Origin: Cheilinus undulatus
Taxonomy: Eukaryota > Chordata > Actinopteri > Labriformes > Labridae
NCBI RefSeq assembly: GCF_018320785.1
Contig: NC_054878.1
Coordinates: forward strand, 44,759,429 to 44,823,428
Reading direction: 5' to 3'
DNA length: 64,000 nucleotides
Of the stretch, positions 13,123 through 24,764 are shown piece by piece (the first letter of the stretch is position 1; each line of letters begins with the position of its first letter). The notes beneath the pieces were generated by a model. That model saw nothing but the letters and a program-made list of their open reading frames with translations, did not search any database and was not told the DNA's origin. The translations under genes were made by a program, and so were the position numbers.

Positions 13123-13640
13123 AGTGATTTTCAAACGGTTTCTGCCCAAGGCACACCTAAGGTAACCTTAGTAAGGTTAAGCCAAAATCTCAAGGCACAC
13201 CATATTTAAATAGATAGAAAATAGACTTTTTAAATAATGTTACGGTGGAGGTGGCCTATAAGGGGAGATAAAGGGGAGAGCTTTCTGAGGTCCAGCCAAC
13301 TGGGGGATCATGGAGATGGCAAAGTTGGGCAAAAAGGGGCCAAACAATGCGTTAAAATTGGGAGAACTTGTTGAAAGTGTCAAAATAGTGGCAAAAATGG
13401 GTTACAAGTGGCCTAAAAGACTCAAATGTTATAAAAAAGGTGGTAAAAAATGGGTTAAAAGTGATTAAAAAAAGGCAAAATTGGGCAAAAAAAGTGGTCA
13501 AACAAAGACAAATATGGGTGAAGATTGTCAGAAATGTAGCATAAATGGGTTGAAAGTGTCAGAAAGGTGGTGAAAAAGATCATGAGTGGCAGAAAATGGT
13601 CAAAACAATGAAAGTGAAGTGGACACAAATTGCCAGCATA
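13123..13640. mobile_element. hAT-like left end followed by a GTGGCAAAAA-type array
   Basis: CAGTGATTTTCAAACGGTTT and CCAAGGCACACC look like a hAT end. From 13310 the GTTGGGCAAAAAGGGGCC-type repeats follow. The right end was not found. Confidence 0.6.
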
Positions 13641-14300
13641 GAGCCCAGAGGGTTAAACATGTAGTCTGTGAGCAAATCTGATTTAAATGATCCAGTCATA
13701 GGTGTTAGGACAGCTGTATCAAACAGCTTTGAGTATTGTTTTATTTTCTACTAGAATAATAATATTCAAGTTTAAATTTAGAACTTCTTCCTCGTGGTGT
13801 TTTGAATATTTCCCATCGTCTGATTTTATTAAAGGAAGAAGTGAACCAGAGTCATGGCGGATGTTAGATCCTCATCATTGATCTAAACTTACTGTCATCT
13901 GTTTATCCACTGAGAATCTGTCTGTTCTTCTACTGTTAAATAAAGTTTACATGGAGAGAAACAAAGAGGAGCCTGGTATATTTGATCATCACATTATTTA
14001 ACATGAAACTAAAACCAAAATAACATAGCAGTGTTTATTAACAGATGATAAATGTATTTTAATATAACATAAATGTACATTTCTGTTTAAATCAGCCTCT
14101 AAAAACTCTCAATAAAAAAACATCCAGCCTCTCAATAAACAGACCAAACATGTTTATGTTCACAGACAGCGCCCTCTAGTGGTCAAACATGACTATAACC
14201 CACTCCCCAGTCCCTCAATCCTTAACATAGAATTTATTTTCTCTGTTTAGAGCTGCTGTTTGAACCTCCAGATATCTGCAACCAGGAGATTCTTCACTTA
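13641..14300. other. No gene seen
   Basis: AT-rich unique-looking DNA without supportable coding sequence. Confidence 0.45.
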
Positions 14301-14303
14301 TAG

Positions 14304-14670
14304 TAATAATATAATATAATATAATATAATATAATATAATATAATATAATATAATATAATATAATATAATATGATATAATATAATAAAACATAATATAAT
14401 ATAATATAATATAATATAATATAATATAATATAATAAAACATAATATAATATAATATAATATAATATAATATGATATAATATAATATAATATAATATAAT
14501 ATAATAAAACATAATATGATATAATATAATATAATATAATATAATATAATATAATATAATATAATATAATATAATATAATATAATAAAACATAATATAAT
14601 ATAATATAATATAATATAATATAATATAATATAATATAATATAATATAATATAATATAATATAATATAAT
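14304..14670. repeat. (ATAAT)n pentanucleotide array
   Basis: Almost pure AATAT/ATAAT repeat with the variant ATAATAAAAC at four places (14384, 14434, 14504, 14584). Long IILYY open frames are by-products. Confidence 0.97.
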
Positions 14671-15690
14671 CTTGTATGGAGGCTAGTCCTCCAAGCAGGC
14701 AGGGAAGGTTCAGTCCTGATCAGGTCCGTCCACAGTGTGAGCTGGGCCCCTGACAAACCCAGAGAATGGCGTTCCCCAGGTGTGATTTATTGATGATGTC
14801 AGTGTATGTGTGATTGATCAGTAGCATTAGTGCTAGACTTTATGTTAGAGCTGAAAAGTGTCAAACTGTTATTTGGTTGTGATGTTGAAACTATACATTT
14901 GTGTTACTTTTCAACCGCCTTTTCCAGCCATTATTGCCACATGTTTTTGTCACTTTTAGCCTATTTTTTCAAGTGTTTGCTTCTTCCAGCTGCCTTTTTG
15001 CCTGGTCTGTTTGTCACCCGTTTTTGCCACCTTTCTGTGGTGTTTTACTGTTTACTTGTGACATTTATTGTGGTAACTTAGGGTTTCTGGAATCCTTTGT
15101 GCTGGCTGCTAACTTCACTCTGCTCTTCCTGAGGCCTTCCCCCTCCCCCTCCTTGGTACTGAGGAGAAGATCCACACCTGCAGGGAGTTGTTAATCTACG
15201 CTCCCTACTTCAGACCTGCTGCAGTTCTCCTCAGCGCCTGAGTTTTGTCTACTATCTCTTGTGGTAAACTCCAGCTCCAGGCACACACACACTCTCAGGA
15301 GTATTTTTTCAGAATATCTCCAGTGCTTTATCTTTGTGGATTTGTTACTGACGTGTCTCCTCCTTCCCTTCCAGTGTCTCACTCACCGCCTCACAGCAGC
15401 CCAGCTTCAGCACTCTCCCTCGTTGCCCTGACTCTCCCTGGACCCGCGGATTCCCCTTTACCCCAGCACCTAACCTGTAAAAAAAAACCTGTTCAAACTG
15501 CTCCTCTGTCTCCGGTTACTGGGTTCAAACCACCACTTTACATTACACTTTCGCCCATATTGTGTGGGTTTTTGGAAGATTTTTTTTCAGGTTTTATCTT
15601 TTTTTGGTTTGTTTTTTTTACTTTTTCCATTCTTTTCAGAAACTTCAATCATCATTATTTTTTAATATTATCATTATCATTGACTCGTTC
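14671..15690. other. No gene seen; unassigned retroelement-like sequence
   Basis: 14900-15065 is a short inverted GTGGCAAAAA-type stretch (TTGCCACATGTTTTTGTCAC). 15080-15560 is C/T-rich with an open frame (15245-15715) lacking any recognisable domain. Confidence 0.4.
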
Positions 15691-15699
15691 TTTCCCTTT

Positions 15700-17232
15700 C
15701 TTGCCTGTATTTTGATTTTTTGTCCCTTTTCACAATTTTCTGAAACTTTTACCCATTTCTGCAACATTTTTTTGCAACTTTTAAAGTTTTGCTGCTTTTA
15801 ACATATTTTATTTGTGGGCTGCCCCCCAGTTTTGCCGCTCTTGGCCCTTTTTTGATGCTAAAACCATTTTTACACTTTTAGACCATTTTTGCATTGTTTT
15901 TTGTGCAACTTTTAAGCTATTATTGCAACTCTTTTTGGCTACCTTGCCCTATGTTTACCACGTTTTTCCCCTTTTTTGCCCATATTATGAATTTTGCCCC
16001 AATTTCACCATTTTCCACCACTTTTACTCATTTCTGCAACATCTTTTTTACAACTTTTGCATACTTTAGCCATCCTCATATCTCTGCCCAATTCTTAAAT
16101 TTTTTTTGCCCAGTTTTGCTTCTTTTAACTTTTTTTTCTTTTTTTGCTATTTTTCTCCAATTTTGCCACCTTTTGCCCATTTTTGCCAATGTTAGCCTCT
16201 TTGTTTCCATTTTTGCCACTTTTGATCATTTTTGCATTGTTTTTTTGCAACTCCTTTTGGCTACCTTACCCCATTTTTGGCACTTTTTAACAATTTATTC
16301 CACTTTTTATTGCAACTTTTTTTCCATTTGTGCAGGTTAAAAAACAAACAAACATGTATTTTTAAATCCATTCCTGCCACTTTTTGCCCATTTTACATCA
16401 AATTTTTAAAACTTTTTTCCTTTTTTTTTTTTTTTTTTTTACATTTTTCATCCTTTTGGACACTTTAATAATTATAATTATTAATACTATCCTTATTATT
16501 ATTTACCAGTTCTTCCTTTTTTTTGGCCATATTATGATTTTTTCCCCCCCATTTTCACCATTTTCCGCCACTTTTACTCATGTCTGCAACATCTTTTTGC
16601 AACTTTTGCCTACGTTAGCCATCCTCACATTTCTGCCCGATTCTTTAATTTTTTTTTGCCCAGTTTTGCTTCTTTAGACTGGTTTTTTTTTTGCTGTTTT
16701 TCCTCCAAATTTGCCACCTTTTGCCCATTTTTGCCACTATTTGATCATTTTTGCATTTTTTTCTTTTGCAACTCCTTTTGGCTGCCTTACCCCATTTTAA
16801 CCCTTTAACCCATTTATGCCATTTTTTTTACTATTTGAATCAATTCCTGCCCATTTTCATCCATCTTTTTACTCTTTTCACAATTTTTCTATTCCATCCC
16901 TAAAAGCTTGTCTCAGTTCTTTCTACTTTATTTTCTGGCATCCTGACATTTGTGCATGTTGCGGCCCAGCTATGAAGTCTAACATTACTTTCCTAATCAT
17001 TTAGATGAGTTTGCCCATCCACAATGTTGGCATCACTAATAAAAAGGTGATGTTTTTAGTGAAAAGGGGTTTACATTTTGAAAAAAGCTCATCATGAATT
17101 AAAAAAAAAAAAACTGTTCTGTTGCTTTTATTCAGGTTAAAACATCTTATTATCAGATTAACTTTACTATGGACCAGGGTTTTGCTGACCTCCATGGGCC
17201 CTCAGTTGGGCCGGCCCCAGAAAGCCCCCTTC
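15700..17232. mobile_element. Inverted GTGGCAAAAA-family block with a higher-order duplication, ending in hAT-like sequence
   Basis: TTTTTGCCACTTTT-type repeats cover 15700-16870. A segment at 15985-16130 recurs at 16535-16680 (CACCATTTTCC.CCACTTTTACTC, GCCATCCTCA.ATCTCTGCCC), an offset of about 550 bases. 17120-17232 matches 33595-33690 (TATGGACCA, GGGCC.GCCCCAGAAAG). It runs up to 118 bases from the lectin-like stop codon. Confidence 0.75.
17127..17132 (-). terminator. Candidate poly(A) signal of the lectin-like gene, inside transposon-derived DNA
   Basis: AATAAA read on the minus strand, 218 bases after the stop codon. The surrounding 17100-17232 sequence is shared with the repeat at 33590-33690, so the signal appears to be supplied by a mobile element. 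Confidence 0.5.
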
Positions 17233-17349
17233 CCTCATGGGCAGCCTTGGCTCTGTGATCTCTCTCCTTGATTTCCTTCTCTGTCTTCTTCAAATAAGAC
17301 AAAAGCTCAAAATAATCTTTACAGTGTATAATTGTATCATGAATGAGAT

Positions 17350-18057
17350 TCAGTAGCAGATGAAGTTGAGCTTGTCCCCACAGTCCCAGTTCTCCCAGTG
17401 TCCCTCCTTGGTTAGAGCTCCGCAGCGTTTCCGTGTTGGACACTGGTAGTCCTGATCCTGTCCTTCCGGCCATGCCTCGTACACCAGAGGGTCGCCGTCC
17501 ACCCACAGCCAGCGGTCTCCAAAGAAGCGAAGGCCGATCCACACTCGCTCGGTGATGTTGTTGTGCTGGATCTCGCTCAGGGCCAGGAGCAGTTCAGTGT
17601 CCGAGTGCAGGCTGGTGAGGTCGATGTGCTCCTCTCTGCAGTGCTCCAGAGCTTCCTCCCAGGTCTTCTTCACACCGTCCACCATCAGTTTGAAGCAGAA
17701 AATAGACTTCTGTTCGTCCTTGGAGCCAACCATGCTGCTCTTGTTCCAGTACGCGTACTGTCCCTGAGCTGGATCGAATGGAATATAAGACAAGTTGGTC
17801 GCTTTTGCTCCTCCGGACCACCTCCATCCACTGTGATCATGGTACAAGCCGACCCATCCAGTAGCATGTCGTCGTCCAACCAGAACCTGGAAAACCTGGA
17901 ACTCCAGGCCATTGGTGATTGGAGAAAGATCCGTGCAGCATTTCCGGCAAAATTTCTGAGTGATCTCCCAGGTTTTTTCCCTCCTGAAATACGCATGCTT
18001 TGCAGAGAGACCGCCCAAACTTAACAGGATCAGCACAGAGAGGAGAATCTTGTCCAT
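17350..18057 (-). CDS. Secreted protein with two C-type lectin-like domains, intronless
   Basis: 235 codons in one exon. Residues 1-19 are a signal peptide (MDKILLSVLILLSLGGLSA). Domain 1, about 20-115, has WEITQKFCRKCC, GWVGLY and WRWSGG. Domain 2, about 118-235, has TWEEALEHCREEHIDLTSL, RVWIGLRFFGDRWLWVDG and ends ENWDCGDKLNFICY. The EPN/QPD and WND calcium-site motifs of sugar-binding lectins are absent, so calcium-dependent sugar binding is doubtful. The layout resembles the double-domain lectin-like genes that are abundant in teleosts. A CTCAG just before the ATG could be an acceptor for an intron in the 5' UTR. No symbol is justified. Confidence 0.88.
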   Translation of the reverse strand: MDKILLSVLILLSLGGLSAKHAYFRREKTWEITQKFCRKCCTDLSPITNGLEFQVFQVLVGRRHATGWVGLYHDHSGWRWSGGAKATNLSYIPFDPAQGQYAYWNKSSMVGSKDEQKSIFCFKLMVDGVKKTWEEALEHCREEHIDLTSLHSDTELLLALSEIQHNNITERVWIGLRFFGDRWLWVDGDPLVYEAWPEGQDQDYQCPTRKRCGALTKEGHWENWDCGDKLNFICY

Positions 18058-18149
18058 CCTGAGTCAGTCCACTTCTGTGAAGAGAGTTCCCTTTAATTCC
18101 CTCACGAGAGGAACATTTGCATGCATCAGCCTGAACTTGGATGTCCTTT

Positions 18150-18167
18150 CAAACTATTTAAATAAAG
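18150..18167 (-). promoter_or_regulatory. Possible TATA box of the lectin-like gene
   Basis: On the minus strand an AT-rich TTATTTAAATA box lies about 95 bases upstream of the ATG. It fits a TATA-type promoter with a short 5' UTR; motif only. Confidence 0.4.
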
Positions 18168-18189
18168 TTTCTGCCATTCAAATCCCCTG

Positions 18190-18775
18190 AGAGTGGAGAT
18201 TAAAGGTGCTGCAGCCTTTTTGACCCTGACTGCAGAAACACGAAAGCTTCTCTGGTCGTTTCACATTACGCATAAAGATTCCTTCCCCTGGTTGTTCCAC
18301 CCTCAGCTTGGAGGATTTCTGGTCTACTCTCCGTCACACTACCACCACCATGATTGGCTGTGAGCAGGGCCTGAAATTCACCTTTAGGACTGGGAGGAAA
18401 TCTCACAGCACAGAGCAGCCATCTTCCCAGAGTGCTTGACACTCCCCTCTTTACCGAACAATCACACGTGACAGGCTTAGACATGGTTGACCACCAATAG
18501 TAAAATCCGCCACTAAGAAGGCTGACGTCGCAATATTTCCCTAGACAACTTTGTGTAGAAAAGCCTCTATTTCCAATTCCCCTTTAAGGCTGAAGAAGTC
18601 AGACAGGTTTTAAAAATGTTTACAGGTGAGGCTAAAGGCTCACACCAGGGGACAGATGTTGATCTGTGCCAGGACTAACGATGACCTTCAGAGGTCAGAG
18701 GAGCCTCATTTAAGGGTCAATCTCATCGTCAAAGAGTGGGGAGACTTACCTGTCTTTCTGACTTCACAACACAAT
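18190..18775. other. Region upstream of the lectin-like gene, no gene seen
   Basis: Unique-looking DNA. No open frame with recognisable product. Confidence 0.45.
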
Positions 18776-18778
18776 CCA

Positions 18779-19695
18779 TCATGAGTCTGGTTCTGATCCA
18801 GGTTCCATCATGAGTCTGGTTCTGCTCCAGGTTCCATCATGAGTCTGGTTCTGATCCAGGTTCCATCATGAGTCTGGTTCTGCTCCAGGTTCCATCATGA
18901 GTCTGGTTCTGATCCAGGTTCCATCATGAGTCTGGTTCTGATCCAGGTTCCATCATGAGTCTGGTTCTGCTCCAGGTTCCATCATTAGTCTGGTTCTGCT
19001 CCAGGTTCCATCATGAGCCTGGTTCTGATCCAGGTTCCATCATGAGTCTGGTTCTGATCCAGGTTCCATCATGAGTCTGGTTCTGATCCAGGTTCCATCA
19101 TGAGTCTGGTTCTGCTCCAGGTTCCATCATGAGTCTGGTTCTGCTCCAGGTTCCATCATGAGTCTGGTTCTGATCCAGGTTTCATCATGAGTCTGGTTCT
19201 GCTCCAGGTTCCATCATGAGTCTGGTTCTGATCCAGGTTCCATCATTAGTCTGGTTCTGCTCCAGGTTCCATCATGAGTCTGGTTCTGCTCCAGGTTCTA
19301 TCATGAGTCTGGTTCTGCTCCAGGTTTCATCATGAGTCTGGTTCTGCTCCAGTTTCTATCATGAGTCTGGTTCTGATCCAGGTTCCATCATGAGTCTGGT
19401 TCTGCTCCAGGTTCCATCATGAGTCTGGTTCCGATCCAGGTTTCATCATGAGTCTGGTTCCGATCCAGGTTTCATCATGAGTCTGGTTCCGATCCAGGTT
19501 TCATCATGAGTCTGGTTCCGATCCAGGTTTCATCATGAGTCTGGTTCTGATCCAGGTTCCATCATGAGTCTGGTTCTGATCCAGGTTCCATCATGAGTCT
19601 GGTTCTGATCCAGGTTTCATCATGAGTCTGGTTCTGTTCCAGGTTCCATCATGAGTCTGGTTCTGATCCAGGTTCCATCATGAGTCTGGTTCTGC
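18779..19695. repeat. 29-bp minisatellite, about 31 copies
   Basis: The unit is CATCATGAGTCTGGTTCTG followed by ATCCAGGTTC. Copies differ mainly at one A/C position (GATCC or GCTCC) and one C/T position (GTTCC or GTTTC). Four identical CCGATCC/GTTTC units at 19430-19545 show recent local spread. Confidence 0.97.
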
Positions 19696-19901
19696 GATCT
19701 TTGTGAAGAGACTGCAGTAACATGGGTTCTGACTTGGAGCTGTAGCTACAGATCAGTGCTGATGAAGCTGTTTTAGCTGATGACATGATGATAATAATGT
19801 TCTTCATATTTCATGTTTGCTGTTCGAGTTTCAGTGATTTGTTGAATCTTTGCGTTGCTGCTGTTCTTGGTCTGACTTGAACAAATACGGCTAGATCAAT
19901 G

Positions 19902-20834
19902 TTAACCCTTTACCTACTGACCCAGCGCTGGCGCTGTGTTTTATATGTCTGGAGTATTATTACCGTAACTCTGTCAAAGTTTGTCCAATCAGAAAAAATC
20001 CAAGGGTGTTGGAAAGCTGAGAATTGTGGGCATGCGCACATATATGGTTGATTACGGTACTAGCAACCATCTGACGGTGGCATTCATAGCAAAACACCAG
20101 AAGTGTTGCGAGACTTTTACACAGATCTCAACACTGTAACCCCTTGAATGTTTGCTCAATCTAAAAAATTCCAACGCTGACAGAGAGCTGAGCATCTGTG
20201 CTTTCTGGCAATATGACGTGTGGTATATATATCACAGTAATGTCGAACAGCACCGCAAAAACTGCAGCTTTGGCAGAAGACGAGTGAGAAAGGAGAGTGA
20301 AGGAAGAGAGTAAAAGGAGAGCGAGCAAGAGTGGTGTTATGTTTTCAAAAAATAGCGTTAGATAGTGGCATTTGTGCGTGTCTGTCATGTGCAATAACAA
20401 TATGTTACTTGAGAATGTTGAGATTGCATTTTTCCACCTTTATCTGCACTAATTGTCGCCTATGTATATAGTTATCTTTTGCACTGTGTTTTGCACACCC
20501 AGAGTCCTAGACTCCAAAATGACTGGTGATTGTTCTAAACATGTATAGGTTCACGTTTCAAATGTCAAACCTAAACTTCATGAGCAATAACACAATTTCT
20601 TCTCATAAAAGCCATGAAAAACAAATCTGTTTTTGTGTTTTTCTTCTTTTAAACTGCTGACAATTCCATATAATGTGCAATAATCATTGACCAGATGTTG
20701 GAAAGTCAAGTTCAAGTACTCCTGGGAAAAGGGACCAAAGCTCTCAGACTTAGGGCATTTCCTGACTATTTTACAGCCATAATAACAAAATATGTCCAAA
20801 TTGCCATTTTTAGACTCAGTGGATAAAGGGTTAA
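19902..20834. mobile_element. piggyBac-like non-autonomous element
   Basis: TTAACCCTTTACCTACTGA at the left and the reverse complement of TTAACCCTTTATCCACTGA at the right, flush with TTAA target sites. 933 bases. No transposase domain recognised; the minus-strand frame at 20578-20964 crosses the right end. Confidence 0.75.
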
Positions 20835-23097
20835 ATAAACGAAGAAAACAATCCTGCTGATATGTTATAGAACTGTCGCCTCCTGGTGGTGAAATTCTAC
20901 TCTTCCTCGTTCCAGTATAAAACATATTTTCTAAAGTAGTTTGTTGGAGATTTGACATTTTCAAATACTTTATTCTTCACTGAATTCAAGGCTGCAGATT
21001 TTTCACCGTTATTTAAAAACATAAAAATTAAAAGTAAATTAAAGTCAGGCAGCTGTTACATTTAACATCAATGTTTTATTTGAGTTCATGTTAGCACAGT
21101 AAATTCATATTTAGAGCTTCAAGGACTCAAACATGGACATGCAGATTTACAGACGACACACAAACACAACATCTCTGATACTGAGAACTTTTTTTGATAA
21201 TTAACCTGAAGATGTTTTCTTTTAAACGTTCATTCTTAGGTTTTATTTTATTGTTCTTAAAAGTTTTCATTATCTGTTTAATTTTAAAAACAATATTTGA
21301 GGCAACATGGCATGCAGTGATTTGTTCTACTCTTTGTTTTAATTTTTGTTTTTCATTTATTCTGTAATAATTTGGCACTTATCTTTTCAATCCTATGAAA
21401 ACTTTGCCCAATCCTGTTCTTTAATACTCGATTGATTGGTGAATTTATTGACCAACGGATCAATTTAAACCTCAGTATCATCTCTGTCTGGACTTCACAA
21501 CATATCAACACGATCACAGATTTGTTCGTTCGGCTCTTTGTCACAATAAAACGTCACAAAAACACTAAAACAGTGATGCAAGTTAATAAATAATACTGAC
21601 AGATCAGCAGCGTTTTCACACACTCAGCATGGTTTTACTTTACCTTGTTTTAACAGCGTCAGAAAATATACATTCACATTTTTTCATTGGAATTTTCTTA
21701 GAACCCTTTGTTTAATCTTTTTAAAACAATGTTTTAGGAAAGTTGGACACTTTTAGATTATATTTTCAGAGAATAAAGTCAGAATGATTGTTCAGTTGTA
21801 ATCTAAGCATAAAAACCAATGAGGGGCGTTCAACCACAAGTATTTTAAAGGTCAACATTTCATGGACTATACTGTCAAATGTCTCATTAATGTGGATGTA
21901 AATGTACGACTTTAATCAGCATTGTCTTGTAAAATAAGACGCTTTAAAATTGCACCCATAATCCTAAACAAATTCCGACTTCATTGACTTTAATCTTGTA
22001 AAATTAGGACTACTATCTGGCTTTCCTTTCATAAAACTACCACCATAATCTTGTTATAGGGCAACTTTAAGCTGGTAAAGCCAAGACCATGATCTCATTG
22101 TACTGCAACTGAAATCTTGTTAAAATGTAACTATAATCTTGTTAAAAATTTCATTTTTAATCTTGCTAAATTACAGCTTTTATATTTTAATGCTCCCTTC
22201 AATTTTGACCTGGTGAATGTGATTAAAAAACCCAAACAGAACAGCTTTGAAATCAGAGCTGAGTGTGTGAGAAACTCAACTGCCTTCACAATAAAAGCAC
22301 AGCAGCTTTCACAATAAAAGCACAGTGAATCTTAAAGTTTCAACCATGTCCAGAATTAGTCCTTTTTTTCTAATTGTAAGTAAATCATGACCTTGTTCGA
22401 ACTTTTCTGATGTTTTTATGAACTCTATACGATATTTTCAAACATCTACAGTAAAGATTTAATCCTGCACACGTCTGAATGCTGACATCTGATTGGTCGG
22501 TTTGACTTCAGTTTTAGAGCTTCATATTAAATTTATTTTCATAATCATTAATGATGACATTTTAGCAGCACAAACTGTTTAACCTTCACAATAAAATGTC
22601 CAGGTCCTAAATGTGAAACCGCCCTGGTTGTTTTCAAATTAAATAGATTTCCTTTGATAAAAGTCTGATTTTATTTAAATATTTCTGATCAAATTTTCTC
22701 TGATTTTAAGGTTGTTTTTTTCTTTAGCTGTGTTTTTAAACTTCCAAAGCATCTAAATATTTAAACGTTGATTCCTGGAGACATCACAACATCATCAACA
22801 TGCAGCGCCTTCACGTTACAGTCACGTCTCTATTCCACTCCTACATATTTCTACTGACTAGGTTGTTTATTTATCATGCAGCTAACTGAACACTGATTAA
22901 CTGATCATAGCAAAGACAGAAACTACAACAACACAGACGGCCTCTTCAAGCCCACAATTTAGTGTTTTAACATCGAGAATATTTGAGTTTCAGCCTAAAC
23001 AGGAGCTGACCCGTGATGTTTTCTCCACATGTAAGAGGTAAGGTTGTCATTTTTTTAGCTTTTAACACCAATTTTTAAAATTGCAATCTGCAAGTTT
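20835..23097. other. AT-rich stretch downstream of kidins220, possible 3' UTR part
   Basis: No coding sequence supported. 21930-22190 has a weak 30-35 base periodicity around TAATCTTGTTAAA. AATAAA signals on the minus strand lie near 22867 and 21069 and are candidates for the kidins220 3' end. Confidence 0.4.
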
Positions 23098-24705
23098 TAG
23101 GGCTGTCAAGATTAATGACATTAATCGCAACTAACTGAGACCCATAAGTAGTAGATATTTTAAATTGTGATTAATTTCATGCTTTATTGTTTAATCTACC
23201 TGTAAAAGGAGGTCTGTATCCAAACAGGAAGTCAATTAGCCTTAGTTTAAGACAGTAGAACAATCCAGAATGACTAATGGTGTTTAAAAAGGGGTTGAAA
23301 TTATGTGATTAATCGCAATCAGCCACAATTATTCTGAGATTAATTGCAATAAAGCACAGAAATTCTAAGATTAATAGCAGTCAGTGGTAGAAATTCTGAG
23401 ATTAATTTCAGCGACTCCAGAAAAAATTGTAGATTAGTCATGATCAACCACAAACATTTCTAAGATTAATCACATTTTACTACTGAAATTCTAATGTGTA
23501 TCACAACAAACCAAAGAAATTCTGAGATTAATTGCAGTCAACCACAGAAATCCTTAAATGAATCCAATTTTAACTATAGAAATTCTGAGATTAATAGCAT
23601 TCAAAGATAGAAATTAATTGCAGCATCTACAGAAAAACTCAAGATAAGTCACGATTAACCACAGAAATTCTAAGATTAATCAAAATCAACCCCAGATAGT
23701 CTGAGATTGACTGCAATCAACTACAGAAATTCTGAGATGAATCACAATTAACTACATAAATTCTGAGATTAATTGCGATCAACCATAGAAGTTCTGAGAT
23801 TAACTGCAGTCAACCACAGAAATTGTGACAAACCACGGAAAGTTAGAGATAAATAATAATCAATCACATAAATCCTGAGATTATTAGTGTTCAAAGATAG
23901 AAATTCTGAGATTAATCGCAGGATCTACAGAAAAACTCAAGATTAGTCATGATTAACCTCAGAAATTCTAAGATATATCGCAATCAACCCCAGAAAGTCT
24001 GAGATTAATTGTAATTAACTACAAAAATTCTGTGATTAATCATGTTTACAATACTGAGATAAATTGTGACAAACCACAAAAGTATAAGACTAATAATCTG
24101 AGATTAACTGGGTTTTACTACAAAATCACAACTGACCACAGGAATGCTGAGATTAATCCCAACAAACCACAGAAATTAAGAGATTAATTATGATTTCACA
24201 CAGGACTTCCAAGATCAATAGCAATTAACCAAAGAAATTCTCAGTTTGGTAGTGATTTAAACGCAGAAATTCTGAGATAAATTGCAACAATTCACTGAAA
24301 GGTTGAGATTAATTGTGACAAACCACAGAAATTCTGCGATCAACTAAAGAAATTCAGAGGATAACTGTGATTTACAAAAGAAATTCTGAAATCAATCATG
24401 ACAAATCACAGAAAATGTATCAATCCCAATACACCATAGGAATTCTGCGATTAAAACTGCAATTAACTACAGAAAATCTGAGCTAAATCCCAACAAAACT
24501 CTAGAAAACTGAAATTAATCTCAATTACCACAAAATTCAGAGATCAATCTTAATTTAACTCAGAAATTCTGAGATTAATCACAATTAACTTCAGATTTTC
24601 TGAGATATCAATTGTGACCAACTTAAAAATTCTGTCATTTACTTCAATAAACTGCAGGAATTTAGAGATTAGTCTCAATTATAAATTGTAATCTTGACAG
24701 CCCTA
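23098..24705. mobile_element. hAT-like non-autonomous element with an internal 31-37 bp array, in the presumed kidins220 3' UTR
   Basis: Both ends carry TAGGGCTGTCAAGATTA in inverted orientation. The interior is about 40 diverged copies of a unit like CAGAAATTCTGAGATTAAT plus CGCAATCAACCA. No clear 8-base target duplication was found. The right end is 59 bases from the kidins220 stop codon. Confidence 0.8.
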
Positions 24706-24764
24706 GTTCAAACGATTTGTTTCTGCAGACCGTCTCCTGATGCTTGTGGTTGACCACGCTGAGC

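Noticed and set aside
14215..14756. IILYY-rich frames of up to 152 codons
   Set aside because: Direct product of the pentanucleotide array.
15245..15715. 156-codon frame
   Set aside because: Pyrimidine-rich, ends inside the repeat block, no recognisable domain.
17563..18024. 153-codon plus-strand frame
   Set aside because: Antisense shadow of the lectin-like gene.
18779..19695. CRISPR-like regular repeats
   Set aside because: Units are contiguous 29-mers without unique spacers in a fish genome; this is a minisatellite.
20578..20964. 128-codon minus-strand frame as a transposase
   Set aside because: It crosses the element's right end and shows no transposase motif that I can recognise.
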